This document shows positions 1-11,545 of a stretch of DNA of 64,000 bases, piece after piece. The DNA is from Gilliamella sp. wkB178 (GTDB lineage Bacteria > Pseudomonadota > Gammaproteobacteria > Enterobacterales > Orbaceae), in assembly GCF_001690705.1 (NCBI RefSeq), contig NZ_LZGK01000011.1:1-64000 (forward strand), written 5' to 3'. The stretch's first letter is position 1, and each line of letters opens with the position of its first letter. The translations under genes were made by a program, and so were the position numbers. The notes under the pieces are model-generated. The model searched no databases, was not told where the DNA came from, and saw only the letters and a program-made list of their open reading frames with translations.

Positions 1-905
1 TAAAAAATTTTTTTAAAGAATAAGTAAAGATAGAGGGGAATACTAAACTGGTATTAGGAAATCTCTAATTTAATAGTTTTAGGATAAAAACCTTGCATTA
101 AGGTTATTTAACATAATATACATTATGCGCACTTAAGTATTTATATGTTCAATTAAACAAATAATGGGAATAATTATTCACTACAATTTAAATTACAAAT
201 AATGATTTGTACGATAGATAAACTAATTATTCGAATTAGAATTCTTTAGTAGCATTATTTCTGTTATATAGCCCTTCATATTATGCAATCATTATTGACT
301 CTAAATTGAAAACAATATAAAAACAAAATCACAATTCTGTGGTGTAACTAATGAGCAGCTATTAATTTAGTGCTATTCATTTAGATAGACCAACTTAAGT
401 AGGTTTTTATACTGAAACGTATACTTCTCAGGAAACATCTTTACAGCTATATCATAACTGATAATGTAAGAATACATCTTTGCTTCGGAATAAATAAAGT
501 GAATCAATATCACTGATAACTTGACTGGAAAATAGACATCAAAGTGACTTTTATTATTTCCAATAATCAGATACTCAAATATTATTATAACTTGAGATAA
601 ACCTACATTGCTTGTGCGATAACTTAATAATCACTTTAAAAAATAGCACAGCAGGATTTTTTAAATTTATTCTTACGAATTATTTATTCAGAACATCTTA
701 AAATGCATATTATATTTCTTCTTTTATGCTAACTACCTATTACATGAATTTTTATGTTCATATTAATGGTATAAATAATTATTATAAATCAATATATTAA
801 AGTTGGTATAATGTATATTATGTTAAATATATTAAATTATTACGAACTACTGTCGCACTATTGATTGGCCAATTTTTTATTAATTCTTATTGTTTGCATA
901 CATTA
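1..905. other. Gene-free AT-rich intergenic region
   Basis: No convincing coding region is visible on either strand. The sequence is strongly AT-rich with frequent stops, and no tRNA or rRNA pattern was recognised. The only distinctive element is one copy of the 42-bp dispersed repeat at 404-445. The region lies downstream of rlhA, which runs on the minus strand and ends at 906. No strong GC-rich terminator stem follows that stop codon. Confidence 0.6.
404..445 (+). repeat. 42-bp dispersed repeat, copy A
   Basis: This 42-bp sequence shares an invariant core, CTTCTCAGGAAACATCTT, with copies at 17983-18023 (inverted), 62967-63008 and 63314-63355. All four begin with a T-run followed by ATAC and end with ACA. 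Copy A agrees with copy B across nearly its whole length; copies C and D form a second subtype. All copies are intergenic. It is neither an obvious terminator nor a perfect palindrome. Function unknown. Confidence 0.85.
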
Positions 906-2852
906 TTATTTATCACTTATAAAAATAACTTCACTACCAGGTAAAGGCATTTTTAAAACATGATTCTTTATTTTACCCCAAACCTGCATTTCACAGGCTT
1001 TGCAGTTGAATTTTAGTAATAATTCCTCATTATTTTGTACCAATTTCATTGGTGTAACTCTAGTTTTAACCCCTTGAATACCTTTAGCTTGTTTTGGGCA
1101 TAAATTGAACGCAAACCGTAAACAGTGCTTAGTTATCATTAATGGAACATCATCTTTAACTTCATGGGCTTCATAAGCATTTTCAATTAATTCGACTCCA
1201 TGTTGAGTATAAAATTCACGGGCTTTTTGATTATAAACGTTAGCTAAATAACTGAGATGATTTTCCGGATATTTAGCTGATGGCGTTATTTCTGGCCTGC
1301 GTTTATTGGTTTTATAGTTAGCTAGTCTTGTTGTAGTTAAACGCTCTATTATGTCTCGTCTTAACTGATTTAATTGGCTACTAGCAATAAAATAAATAGT
1401 GGTTAAATCTATTTTAATTTCAGTTAAATAATATATTGTCTGCCCGAGTTTGGATAAATTATCTTTTATAGTTTTAAGAGTTTTATCCGGTTGGTCAGCA
1501 ACTGAAAAAGAGTCTTTTAGTTCCATACTAACCTGAGTACCCTCTTCACTTTCAGCAACTAAACAAATTCCATTTTCAATATTTGATAATTTGAAGGATA
1601 CCCCTATACGACGATTACTAGATTCTTTTATTAAACTTTGTTGCCAAGCATGATCTAAATTACGATTAATCTTATAAGGTAAGTTAATTGAAAAAAGCAC
1701 TTTGGGTAATTCATTTGGAAAAATACGATATTGATTAGCGGATATTTTGGCAACTTTATCTGCTCTGAAACCCACGATTTCCCGCTTAATTAATACATTA
1801 AGTCCATCACCATTGATTAAAGATTGTTGAGATGTTATATCAATAAATTTGTTAGTAACCTTGACTATTTCACCGACTGGTAAACCAATAAATTTAGGTG
1901 AATCAAATGCCCCAATATCTTGTTTACGCCCCTGAACAAAATAATCAGTATTACCTCTATTAAATGTACGGTTTGGATCAGGAATAAATGCGTGTTGAGT
2001 TTTACCACTTGAAGCAGGAATCAAATTTGAATTTTGTGCCATAATAGTGTCTATTTTTTTACGGTAAAAAGCGGTAATATTTTTGACATAACTGCTATCT
2101 TTATAACGGCCTTCTATCTTGAAAGATCTTACTCCTGCTGTAATTAATGCTTCTAAATTATGAGACTGATTATTATCCTTCATTGACAATAGATGTTTGT
2201 CATAAGCCACTATACGGCCTTGATCATCTTTTAGCGTATATGGAAGCCTGCAAGCTTGTGAACAATCCCCACGGTTAGCACTCCGACCAGTTTGTGCATG
2301 AGAAATATAACATTGACCGGAAAAAGCCACACAGAGAGCCCCATGGATAAAGAACTCAATTTTAGCATCTACACTTTGATTAATTTTGGCGATTTCATTG
2401 AGATTAAGTTCCCGAGCTAATACTATTTGTGAAAAACCAACATCCGCCAAAAATTTAGCTTTTTCAGGGGTGCGAATATCCATTTGAGTACTGGCATGTA
2501 AATCAATCGGTGGAATATCCATATTTAAAATAGCCATATCTTGCACAATTAAAGCATCAATACCTGCATCATAAAGTTGCCAAATTAATTTTCTAGCTGA
2601 TTCAAGTTCGTTATCATGAAGAATTGTATTTAAAGTCACAAAAATTTTGGCATAGTAAAGATGAGCAAAATCCACCAGTTTTGCAATATCACTCACAGAA
2701 TTACCCGCATTATGCCGCGCCCCAAAATTTGGACCACCAATATAAACAGCATCAGCTCCATGTAAAATTGCTTGTTTTGCTATTTCTATATCTTTTGCCG
2801 GGCTCAGTAATTCTAATTGATTTTGTCGACTAAGTTGTTTTGGTTGTAACAT
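906..2852 (-). CDS. rlhA: 23S rRNA 5-hydroxycytidine C2501 synthase RlhA (U32 peptidase family)
   Basis: The 648-residue product matches the length and layout of E. coli RlhA (YdcP), which hydroxylates C2501 of 23S rRNA. The U32 family signature lies at residues 166-184 (core FIHGALCVAFSGQC). Cysteines 174, 181, 197 and 201 would suit the iron-sulfur site known in this family. The N-terminal barrel segment LLSPAKD is at residues 15-21. A further cysteine-containing C-terminal region (LCPKQAKG, CKACEMQVWG) is typical of RlhA rather than of the shorter UbiU, UbiV or TrhP relatives. It is transcribed alone. The U32 family is certain; assignment to RlhA rests on length and the C-terminus. Confidence 0.9.
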   Translation of the reverse strand: MLQPKQLSRQNQLELLSPAKDIEIAKQAILHGADAVYIGGPNFGARHNAGNSVSDIAKLVDFAHLYYAKIFVTLNTILHDNELESARKLIWQLYDAGIDALIVQDMAILNMDIPPIDLHASTQMDIRTPEKAKFLADVGFSQIVLARELNLNEIAKINQSVDAKIEFFIHGALCVAFSGQCYISHAQTGRSANRGDCSQACRLPYTLKDDQGRIVAYDKHLLSMKDNNQSHNLEALITAGVRSFKIEGRYKDSSYVKNITAFYRKKIDTIMAQNSNLIPASSGKTQHAFIPDPNRTFNRGNTDYFVQGRKQDIGAFDSPKFIGLPVGEIVKVTNKFIDITSQQSLINGDGLNVLIKREIVGFRADKVAKISANQYRIFPNELPKVLFSINLPYKINRNLDHAWQQSLIKESSNRRIGVSFKLSNIENGICLVAESEEGTQVSMELKDSFSVADQPDKTLKTIKDNLSKLGQTIYYLTEIKIDLTTIYFIASSQLNQLRRDIIERLTTTRLANYKTNKRRPEITPSAKYPENHLSYLANVYNQKAREFYTQHGVELIENAYEAHEVKDDVPLMITKHCLRFAFNLCPKQAKGIQGVKTRVTPMKLVQNNEELLLKFNCKACEMQVWGKIKNHVLKMPLPGSEVIFISDK

Positions 2853-2920
2853 TATAAAATCTCGTATAATGCAAAAATTTTGGTATCTGAATATTTACTT
2901 AAAAATATATATTTTAAAAC

Positions 2921-2944
2921 ATAAAAATCAGACTTATGTCTGAT
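2921..2944 (-). terminator. Rho-independent terminator
   Basis: Read on the minus strand, a perfect 7-bp stem (ATCAGAC / GTCTGAT) with a 4-nt loop is followed directly by a T-run. It lies about 185 bp downstream of the 4.5S RNA gene. It could end that transcript or that of the short ORF whose stop codon falls in the hairpin loop. Confidence 0.6.
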
Positions 2945-3036
2945 CAACAACACGCTTAAATGGATAAACATAAATAGGTACTATGATCGCAAATATAACT
3001 GCAATCAACAACTATCATTTTAATTAATTTACCCAT
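2934..3036 (-). pseudogene. Possible small hydrophobic membrane protein, apparently frameshifted
   Basis: The minus strand has an ATG at 3036 reading MGKLIKMIVV, after which the frame runs into a stop within about 16 codons. Moving by one base at about 3007 opens a hydrophobic tail, IAVIFAIIVPIYVYPFKR then VVDQT. It ends in a TAA inside the terminator hairpin at 2934-2936. Together this would be a 33-residue single-pass membrane protein. No good Shine-Dalgarno sequence is seen. It may be a decayed gene, a sequencing indel, a TTG-started ORF or chance. Family not recognised. Confidence 0.3.
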
Positions 3037-3129
3037 AAACAAGGTGTTTGAGCACTAATTATTCTTAATAGTTATTAGACTGACAAATTGAAAATGGAAG
3101 ATTAGAGATGAATAAGCATTTTCTATTTT

Positions 3130-3241
3130 GGAGGAGACCCTATCAGCCACATCCCACACACATGTTTTTTACTTTGGCTGCTTCCTTCCGGACCTGACCT
3201 GATGAGCAAAAAAATGTTGCAAGAGGACCCATAGAGCCTCC
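3130..3241 (-). ncRNA. ffs: Signal recognition particle 4.5S RNA
   Basis: On the minus strand the sequence contains the highly conserved SRP RNA apical region, TCAGGTCCGGAAGGAAGCAG, which binds the M domain of Ffh. The ends are complementary (GGAGGCTCTA at the 5' side, TAGGGTCTCCTCC at the 3' side) and close the long hairpin. The length of about 112 nt matches bacterial 4.5S RNA (114 nt in E. coli). It works with Ffh and FtsY in co-translational targeting to the inner membrane. End positions are estimated from the pairing. Confidence 0.95.
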
Positions 3242-3367
3242 ATAAAAGAGGCGTTATTATGCTTGAATCATTAAATTTTTACAATCAATTTTTTCTAAAA
3301 AAATAAAAAAAAGCCTATCTTTTGTTAGCTAACAAAAAAAGGCTTATACAATTATAAAAGTGAAAAA

Positions 3368-3667
3368 TTATAGCGCTAAATTCTTTTCTACTCGTTCTCT
3401 AAATTTAATACCAGGTCTAAATGTAACAACCCGACGAGCAGAGATATCGACACTTTCACCTGTTTTTGGATTACGTCCTGGTCGTGAATTTTTATCACGA
3501 ATAGAAAAATTACCAAATCCAGATAATTTAACGGCTTCCCCTCTTTCTAAAGCTACTCGAATCTCTTCAAAAAAAAGTTCAACAAGCACTTTAGCTTCTT
3601 GACGATCAATATTAAATTTTTCGGCAAGACGATCTGCGATATCAGCTTTGGTTAATGTCATAGTCAT
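3368..3667 (-). CDS. ihfA: Integration host factor subunit alpha
   Basis: The 99-residue product carries the HU/IHF fold with the IhfA-specific segments [27 protein letters not shown] and GRNPKTGE. Pro66 in the RNP motif is the DNA-intercalating residue. IHF alpha pairs with IHF beta to bend DNA sharply in recombination, replication and transcription. The first ATG (3667) overlaps the pheT stop as TAATG, suggesting translational coupling. A second ATG six bases on would give the more usual MTLTKAD start. The gene order pheS-pheT-ihfA is as in enterobacteria. Confidence 0.96.
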   Translation of the reverse strand: MTMTLTKADIADRLAEKFNIDRQEAKVLVELFFEEIRVALERGEAVKLSGFGNFSIRDKNSRPGRNPKTGESVDISARRVVTFRPGIKFRERVEKNLAL

Positions 3668-6054
3668 TATTCTCTTAATAGGGCTTTAAAACGATTTTGT
3701 AAAGCAACAATACATTTGTTTACAATGTTAGTTATATCTTCTTCCTCAAGTGTACGCGACTTGTCTTGTAAAATCAAACTGATAGCAAGACTTTTTTGAT
3801 CTGCACCAATATTTTCGCCTTGATAGACATCAAATAGTGAGACTTTTACAAGTTGTTCGCCACCTGAATTTTTACATACTGAAATAATATCTGCTGCCGG
3901 GATTGTATTAGATATAACAATTGCAATATCACGTTTGTTAGACGGATATTTAGACAAGTCTTGAGCAACAGGTACCTTTTTAGAATTAATTTTAGCTAAA
4001 TTTATTTCAAAAACAAGAGTTTTGCTATTTAAAGATAATTTTTTTTCAATTTCGGGATGTAAAACACCTATATAGCCAATAAGATCATTATTGGTATATA
4101 TAGCTGCACTCTGTCCCGGATGTAATGCCGATAAATCAGCTTTTTTAAATTGAAGGTTATCAGTATAACCTAAAAGAGTAAAAATAGATTCAACATCACC
4201 TTTTAAATCATAAAAATCAATATGTTGTTTAGGTAAATTCCAATGATCTTCATATAAACGTCCAGTTACCACACCAGCTAGCATTAACTCTTGACGGACA
4301 CCAAATTCGGATTTTTCATCAGGTATAAAACGTAAACCAGTTTCGAATAGTCGAATTCGCGACTGTTGTCGATTTTGATTATATAAAACAGCATCTAATA
4401 ATCCAGACCATAATGATAACCGCATCACCGACATTTCACTCGAAATTGGATTTGGTAATTTTATTTCTTTTAATTCTGGATGTAACATTTGCTGAATTTT
4501 AGGATCAACGAAACTATAGGTAACGGCTTCTTGATAACCCCGATCAACCAATAGATCTTTAATTCGACTTAATGGAATATTTCCTTCTGGTATTGGCTTC
4601 ATTATTGATTCAATTTTAAGATTGGCATTAGGTATATTATTGTAGCCATAGATACGGGCAACTTCTTCGACCAAGTCTTCTTCAATTTGCAAATCAAATC
4701 GCCAACTTGGGGCTTTAACTAACCAAATATTATCTTTATATTCTACGTTACAACCAAGTCTTTCAAGGATATCAGTAATTTTTTGTGTTGCCACAGAAAG
4801 ACCAATAATACGATCAATTTTTTCACGTCGTAATACAATTGTTGCTTGTATTGGTAACTCATTAGCATGTGTTACATCAATAATTGGACCAACTTCACCA
4901 CCACAAATATCAACTAATAATTTTGTAGCGCGCTGCATTGCCACCATTTGTAAAGCCGGATCAACCCCACGTTCATAACGATGAGATGCTTCAGTATGCA
5001 AACCATATTCACGGGCTTTTCCTGTAATTGCGATTGGTGCAAAAAATGCGGCCTCAAGCAGAACATCTTTAGTGGTTGAAGTTACACTAGATTGCTCTCC
5101 CCCCATGATTCCAGCTAAAGCTAATATTTTTTGTTGATCAGCAATAACTAAGGTTTTGTCATTAACTGTTACTTCATTACCATTGAGTAAAACTAATTTT
5201 TCATTAGCATTGGCGTAACGAACTACAATACCTTTTTCGATTTGAGCCAAATCAAAGGCATGCATAGGGTGACCAAGTTCTAATAACACATAATTAGTCA
5301 CATCTACGACTGCGTCAATAGAACGAATTCCGCCACGACGTAATTTTTCTTTCATCCATAATGGCGTCGTTGCATTAACGTTGATATTTTTAATGATACG
5401 ACCTAAATAACGAGGTGCAGCTGTTGGTTCATCAACTTGAATTGATATGGTATCGGTTATAGTTGCAGTAACTTCATCTACATGCAATTCACGCATAGGT
5501 ATATTGTTTACTGCTGAAATATCTCTAGCCACGCCAATAATACCAAAACAATCAGCACGATTAGGGGTTACACTAATATCAATCATCACATCATCAAGTT
5601 TAAGATATTCACGGATATCTTGCCCTAAAGGGGCATCATTAGGTAACTCAATAATTCCATTGTGATCATCGCTTATACCTAATTCGGAATAAGAACAAAG
5701 CATACCTTCAGAAGGTTCCCCTCGCAACTTAGCTGCTTTAATTTTAAAGTCTCCTGGCAGTACCGCACCAATAGTGGCACAGGCTACCATCAAACCTTGA
5801 CGACAATTAGGTGCTCCACAAACGATATTCAGTAATTCAGATTTGCCTATATCTACTTTGGTAACACGTAATTTATCGGCATTAGGATGTTGCATGCATT
5901 CTACAACTTTACCCACAACTACTCCGGTAAAATCTCCAGCAACTTTTTCAACGCCATCAACTTCTAAACCGGCCATAGTTAATTGGTCGGTTAATGTTTC
6001 GCTACTAATTTCTGGATTGATCCATTCACGTAGCCAGCTTTCACTAAATTTCAT
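3667..6054 (-). CDS. pheT: Phenylalanine--tRNA ligase beta subunit
   Basis: The product has 795 residues, the same length as E. coli PheT. The order of domains is an EMAP-like tRNA-binding domain (about 40-150, HPNADKLRV and GAPNCRQG), the B3/B4 editing region (about 220-380, [20 protein letters not shown]), the B5 domain (about 400-475) and a C-terminal FDX-ACB anticodon-binding domain (about 700-795, [14 protein letters not shown]). It forms the alpha2-beta2 PheRS with PheS, encoded 16 bp upstream, and edits Tyr-tRNAPhe. Expression should follow the pheM attenuator. Confidence 0.97.
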   Translation of the reverse strand: MKFSESWLREWINPEISSETLTDQLTMAGLEVDGVEKVAGDFTGVVVGKVVECMQHPNADKLRVTKVDIGKSELLNIVCGAPNCRQGLMVACATIGAVLPGDFKIKAAKLRGEPSEGMLCSYSELGISDDHNGIIELPNDAPLGQDIREYLKLDDVMIDISVTPNRADCFGIIGVARDISAVNNIPMRELHVDEVTATITDTISIQVDEPTAAPRYLGRIIKNINVNATTPLWMKEKLRRGGIRSIDAVVDVTNYVLLELGHPMHAFDLAQIEKGIVVRYANANEKLVLLNGNEVTVNDKTLVIADQQKILALAGIMGGEQSSVTSTTKDVLLEAAFFAPIAITGKAREYGLHTEASHRYERGVDPALQMVAMQRATKLLVDICGGEVGPIIDVTHANELPIQATIVLRREKIDRIIGLSVATQKITDILERLGCNVEYKDNIWLVKAPSWRFDLQIEEDLVEEVARIYGYNNIPNANLKIESIMKPIPEGNIPLSRIKDLLVDRGYQEAVTYSFVDPKIQQMLHPELKEIKLPNPISSEMSVMRLSLWSGLLDAVLYNQNRQQSRIRLFETGLRFIPDEKSEFGVRQELMLAGVVTGRLYEDHWNLPKQHIDFYDLKGDVESIFTLLGYTDNLQFKKADLSALHPGQSAAIYTNNDLIGYIGVLHPEIEKKLSLNSKTLVFEINLAKINSKKVPVAQDLSKYPSNKRDIAIVISNTIPAADIISVCKNSGGEQLVKVSLFDVYQGENIGADQKSLAISLILQDKSRTLEEEDITNIVNKCIVALQNRFKALLRE

Positions 6055-6070
6055 GTTTTGGTCTCCAGAA

Positions 6071-7126
<1,056 letters not shown>

Positions 7127-7135
7127 TCATTTGCC

Positions 7136-7192
7136 TCAAAAATGAATACTGTAAATGAAGCTAAAAAAGAAACGAAAAATAACTAAATCCAT
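7136..7192 (-). CDS. pheM: pheST operon leader peptide
   Basis: An 18-codon ORF reads MDLVIFRFFFSFIYSIHF. It has six Phe codons, with the run FRFFF matching the E. coli PheM peptide core IFRFFF. It ends about 25 nt before the attenuator stem. Ribosome stalling at the Phe codons when Phe-tRNA is scarce would favour the antiterminator and allow pheST expression. Position, Phe content and the following terminator all agree. Confidence 0.9.
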   Translation of the reverse strand: MDLVIFRFFFSFIYSIHF

Positions 7193-7231
7193 GATCAATT
7201 ACTCTTTTAATTAATATTAACTATCCACAAT

Positions 7232-7258
7232 AATAAAAGCCGAGGTAACTCGGCTCTT
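7232..7258 (-). terminator. Terminator after rplT
   Basis: On the minus strand the stem GAGCCGAG / CTCGGCTT with loop TTAC is followed by TTTTATT. It begins about 10 bp after the rplT stop and probably ends the thrS-infC-rpmI-rplT transcript. Partial read-through into pheM would be possible, as in E. coli. Confidence 0.8.
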
Positions 7259-7267
7259 ATAAAGACA

Positions 7268-7624
<357 letters not shown>

Positions 7625-7653
7625 TTATATCCTCTAAATAATTAACCAATAAT

Positions 7654-7851
7654 TTAAACGTATGGAACACACGCTGTTACTAAACCTAAATCACCTTTTG
7701 ACACAGTTGTCAAACCACGCAAATGACGTTTACGTTTAGTTGATTTTTTAGTTAGGATATGACTCTTGTTAGCTTGTTTATGCTTGAAGCCACCAGATGC
7801 TGTTTTTTTAAAGCGCTTTGCTGCGCCTCTTACAGTTTTAATTTTAGGCAT
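7654..7851 (-). CDS. rpmI: 50S ribosomal protein L35
   Basis: The 65-residue product begins [17 protein letters not shown], the conserved L35 N-terminus, and ends [12 protein letters not shown]. The start at 7851 is chosen over an in-frame ATG at 7866, because L35 invariably starts MPK. It sits between infC and rplT, the standard bacterial order. Confidence 0.97.
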   Translation of the reverse strand: MPKIKTVRGAAKRFKKTASGGFKHKQANKSHILTKKSTKRKRHLRGLTTVSKGDLGLVTACVPYV

Positions 7852-7935
7852 TTTAATAAATTCCACTTCGCATTGTTAATAATAATAAAATAATGGTGTA
7901 ATTTTCAATACATCAAAAACTAACTTGCAGAACCA

Positions 7936-8475
7936 TTATTTCTTCTTCGGCGCTAGCACCATAATCATTTGACGACCTTCGATCTTAGTTGGATAAGATT
8001 CAATAGTTGCCAAATCAGCTAAGTCTTCTTTAATGCGATCAAGCATTTCAGTACCTAACTGCTGGTGAGCCATTTCACGTCCACGAAAACGCAGCGTGAC
8101 TTTGGCTTTATCGCCATCTTCAAGAAAGCGAATCAGGCTGCGGAGTTTTACCTGATAATCGCCTTCGTCTGTACCAGGTCGGAATTTAATTTCCTTAACC
8201 TGAACAACCTTTTGCTTCTTCTTCTGTTCTTTTGTTGCTTTACTCTTTTCATAGAGGAACTTGCCATAATCCATAATTCGACAAACTGGCGGTTCTGCAT
8301 TAGGGCTTATTTCGACTAAATCTAAAGTCGCTTCTTCAGCTTGTTTTAATGCTTCATCTAAACTAACAATACCAAGTTGTTCACCATCGACACCAGTTAA
8401 TCTCACTTCACGTGCGGTAATTTCATCATTAATTTTATGTGCTCGTGTTGACTGAATACGTTTACTGACTTTAAT
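7936..8475 (-). CDS. infC: Translation initiation factor IF-3 (AUU start codon)
   Basis: The product has the two-domain IF-3 layout: an N-terminal part with [20 protein letters not shown], a lysine-rich linker ([13 protein letters not shown]), and a C-terminal part with [18 protein letters not shown]-3 binds the 30S subunit and proofreads start-codon choice. No ATG lies near the expected N-terminus. A strong GGAGG is followed after 8 nt by ATT at 8475, giving about 179 residues beginning (M)KVSKRIQ. E. coli infC also uses AUU, which lets IF-3 repress its own translation. A TTG at 8490 overlaps the Shine-Dalgarno sequence and is unlikely. Confidence 0.95.
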   Translation of the reverse strand: MKVSKRIQSTRAHKINDEITAREVRLTGVDGEQLGIVSLDEALKQAEEATLDLVEISPNAEPPVCRIMDYGKFLYEKSKATKEQKKKQKVVQVKEIKFRPGTDEGDYQVKLRSLIRFLEDGDKAKVTLRFRGREMAHQQLGTEMLDRIKEDLADLATIESYPTKIEGRQMIMVLAPKKK

Positions 8476-8496
8476 ATCTAATTCCTCCAAATAAAT

Positions 8497-10428
8497 TTAT
8501 TCTTTATCCATTTGTTCTAATGAACGGTTATGAATTTCATTAAGCAACAATTCTATAACATGTTTCACTTCAAAGCTACCAAGATCTTTACCTTGACGAG
8601 TTCGAACTGAAATTGTACCAGATTCCATTTCTTTGTCACCACAGACAAACATATAAGGAACCCGTTTTAAAGTATGTTCGCGGATTTTAAACCCTATTTT
8701 CTCATTTCTCAAGTCTGCTTTAGTTCTAATGCCAACTTTTTGTAATTGTTCGGTCAATTGTTTCGCATACTCAGCTTGGTTATCAGTAATATTCATCACA
8801 ACAACTTGTAATGGCGCTAACCATGTTGGGAAAAATCCAGCACAGTTTTCGGTTAAAATCCCTATAAAACGTTCCATAGAACCTAAAATTGCTCTATGAA
8901 TCATTACGGGAACATGGCGTTCATTATTTTCACCTACATAAGTTGCATCCAATCGGCCTGGCAACATAAAGTCAAGTTGCACTGTACCACATTGCCATGC
9001 TCGACCTAAACAATCATATAATGTGAATTCAATTTTTGGACCGTAAAATGCCCCTTCTCCAGGTAAATATTCAAATTTAATGCCATTTTCAGTCAAACAT
9101 TCAGCTAAATCTTTTTCGGCCAAATCCCAAGTTTCATCATTACCGATGCGTTTTTCCGGGCGAGTTGATAATTTAACCGTAATATCAGTAAAGCCAAAAG
9201 TACTATAAATGTCGTACACCATTTTTATACAACCATTGACTTCACTACGAATTTGCTCTTCAGTACAAAAGATATGCGCATCATCTTGGGTAAAGCCACG
9301 AACTCGCATTAATCCATGTAAAGAACCAGATGGTTCATTTCGATGGCAGCTACCAAATTCTGCCATTCGTAATGGTAAATCACGGTAAGATTTCAAACCT
9401 TGATTAAAAATCTGCACGTGCCCTGGACAATTCATTGGTTTAATACAATATTCACGATTTTCTGATGAAGTAACAAACATTAAGTCTTTATAATTACCCC
9501 AATGACCAGTTTTTTCCCATAGCACTCTATCCATCATAAATGGACCTTTAACTTCTTGATAATCGTATTCTTTTAATTTGGTACGCACAAAGACTTCAAG
9601 CTCACGGAAAATAGTCCAACCGTCATTATGCCAAAACACCATACCCGGTGCTTCTTCTTGCATATGGTATAAATCAAGTTGTTTACCAATTTTACGATGA
9701 TCACGTTTTGCCGCTTCTTCTAAAAGATGCAAATAGCTATCAAGTTGCTTTTTGTCAGCCCAAGCTGTGCCATAAATACGTTGTAACATTTTATTATCAC
9801 TGTTACCACGCCAGTATGCACCGGCAACTTTTTGTAATTTGAAATGATGACAAAAACGCATATTAGGTACATGCGGCCCTCGGCACATATCTATATATTC
9901 CTCGTGGTGATAAAGTGCCGGTTTGGATTCCTTAGGAATATTTTCATCTAAAATAGCAATTTTATATGGTTCGCGGCGATCCCAAAAAACTTCTCTTGCT
10001 CGTTCCCAACTAACCACTTCTTTTTTTACATCATAATCTTTTTTAGCCAATTCATGCATACGTTTATCTAATGCATCAAGGTCTTCCTGTGTTAAAGGGT
10101 GATCTAAATCAACATCATAATAAAAACCATTGTCAATAGTTGGTCCAATAGCCATTTGCGTATCTGGCCATAATTGTTTAATGGCATGACCTAATAAATG
10201 GGCACAAGAGTGACGAATAATTTCCAGTCCATCATCATCTTTAGCGGTGATTATAGCTACTGTAGCATCTTTATCGATCACATCACACGCATCTTTGCGT
10301 TCACCATTCACACGCCCAGCAATACAAGCTTTCGCTAGGCCCGCTCCAATACTTTGAGCAACTTCTAACACAGTAACTGGTTTATCAAATTGACGTTGAG
10401 ATCCGTCAGGAAGAGTAATAATTGGCAT
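8497..10428 (-). CDS. thrS: Threonine--tRNA ligase
   Basis: The 643-residue protein has an N-terminal TGS domain (about 1-62), an editing domain with the HxxxH motif at His73 and His77 (HSCAHLLGH), a class II core with the zinc-ligand region MNCPGH and motif 2 ([20 protein letters not shown]), and a C-terminal anticodon-binding domain. AAGGA lies 8 nt before the ATG. infC starts about 20 bp downstream, so the two are probably cotranscribed. An operator-like hairpin lies just upstream (see 10437-10469). Confidence 0.98.
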   Translation of the reverse strand: MPIITLPDGSQRQFDKPVTVLEVAQSIGAGLAKACIAGRVNGERKDACDVIDKDATVAIITAKDDDGLEIIRHSCAHLLGHAIKQLWPDTQMAIGPTIDNGFYYDVDLDHPLTQEDLDALDKRMHELAKKDYDVKKEVVSWERAREVFWDRREPYKIAILDENIPKESKPALYHHEEYIDMCRGPHVPNMRFCHHFKLQKVAGAYWRGNSDNKMLQRIYGTAWADKKQLDSYLHLLEEAAKRDHRKIGKQLDLYHMQEEAPGMVFWHNDGWTIFRELEVFVRTKLKEYDYQEVKGPFMMDRVLWEKTGHWGNYKDLMFVTSSENREYCIKPMNCPGHVQIFNQGLKSYRDLPLRMAEFGSCHRNEPSGSLHGLMRVRGFTQDDAHIFCTEEQIRSEVNGCIKMVYDIYSTFGFTDITVKLSTRPEKRIGNDETWDLAEKDLAECLTENGIKFEYLPGEGAFYGPKIEFTLYDCLGRAWQCGTVQLDFMLPGRLDATYVGENNERHVPVMIHRAILGSMERFIGILTENCAGFFPTWLAPLQVVVMNITDNQAEYAKQLTEQLQKVGIRTKADLRNEKIGFKIREHTLKRVPYMFVCGDKEMESGTISVRTRQGKDLGSFEVKHVIELLLNEIHNRSLEQMDKE

Positions 10429-10436
10429 AATTAATC

Positions 10437-10469
10437 CTTATAACAGTGGTGCGCCCTACGAAAGCGCAC
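10437..10469 (-). promoter_or_regulatory. Putative ThrRS translational operator in the thrS leader
   Basis: On the minus strand a perfect 6-bp stem GTGCGC / GCGCAC carries a 9-nt loop TTTCGTAGG. It ends about 8 nt before the AAGGA of thrS. The loop contains CGT, the anticodon of a threonine tRNA. In E. coli, ThrRS binds an anticodon-like hairpin at this position and blocks ribosome loading. Homology of mechanism is inferred from position and loop sequence only. Confidence 0.6.
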
Positions 10470-10702
10470 ATGCATACAATAATAAATAGATCGCGTATAT
10501 TACCACCTATCATAAGGATTTAAAATAGAACAACTTAGATTTGCGCAAGATTTTATTACTACTGTCAGATGTAAATCATTTAATAACAATGAATTATAGA
10601 TACGAGTAACAAATGCATAGTTAACTAAAAATATATTATATATAATTGCATATAGTTTTCGGATACATCTGGTTAACTACATATAAAGGAATGAAAATCA
10701 AT

Positions 10703-11452
10703 ATGAAGAAATTATACACCAAATATTTTATCACTATTTTATCTTTGCTGACTTTAATTATAACAGGTTGTCAATCAGGTCGTCATAGTGACGCTGTAAC
10801 ATCTGATATTAGTCGGGATATCTCTTCTAGTAGATCCTTGGGTACTCAATGGGGCGATGGCATTGAATCACATGTTCAACAAGTAAGTATGCAACGCACC
10901 AGTTTTAGTCCTATCGATGTTATTACTATTAATTATTCAGGGCAGCAATATAACGGAAAAACGATTTCGGAAGTTATGCTAAATAATGGCAGGGTTGGTA
11001 TGGCTTTTCTTGATGATCGCGACAATAAATGGCCATTAACTAAGCAAAATAACAATGTTAGGCTGCAAGGTAAGACCGGACAAAGTTACCAATTATTCTA
11101 CCGTAATTACTCTGGTAATACCTATGAAATCATAGCTACTGTTGATGGATTAGACGTTATTAATGGTAAAGCTGGTTCATTCTCAAATGATGGCTATATT
11201 TTAAGACCATATGATACTCTTATTATTAAAGGCTTCCGTAAAAGTAATAATGAAGTAGCTGCTTTTACTTTTTCTGACAGTTCTAATGCCTATGCTAATC
11301 ATACTACTGAAGGTTCGCCTAGAAATATTGGTGTCATTGGCACGGCAATATTCCAGTTAGAAGATAATAATAAAAACTATCAAAAAATAAGTCCAAATGC
11401 CTTCCCTGCTGATAAAGCTAATGGTACTTATGCCCAACCACCCGTTTATTGA
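10703..11452 (+). CDS. Putative lipoprotein of unknown function
   Basis: The product begins MKKLYTKYFITILSLLTL followed by the lipobox IITGC, so a diacylated lipoprotein of about 249 residues is predicted. The mature part has a serine-rich segment (SRDISSSRS) and then a beta-rich region without recognised motifs, ending in NGTYAQPPVY. I chose the ATG at 10703 because the signal peptide starts there; an upstream in-frame start would add 19 unrelated residues. AAGGA lies 12 nt upstream. It is monocistronic, between thrS (divergent) and recO (convergent). I do not recognise the family. Confidence 0.85.
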   Translation: MKKLYTKYFITILSLLTLIITGCQSGRHSDAVTSDISRDISSSRSLGTQWGDGIESHVQQVSMQRTSFSPIDVITINYSGQQYNGKTISEVMLNNGRVGMAFLDDRDNKWPLTKQNNNVRLQGKTGQSYQLFYRNYSGNTYEIIATVDGLDVINGKAGSFSNDGYILRPYDTLIIKGFRKSNNEVAAFTFSDSSNAYANHTTEGSPRNIGVIGTAIFQLEDNNKNYQKISPNAFPADKANGTYAQPPVY

Positions 11453-11545
11453 GTTAGAAGCAATTACCTTTCCGTCAACTTAGTTGGCGGAATTGTTCAA
11501 ACAATCCCCATGCAAAATACTTGTTTTATTAACCAATAAAACCAA

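Noticed and set aside
11472-11492. Terminator after the lipoprotein gene
   Set aside because: The stem CCGTCAAC / GTTGGCGG exists, with a G-T pair, but no T-run follows, so I did not list it as a feature.
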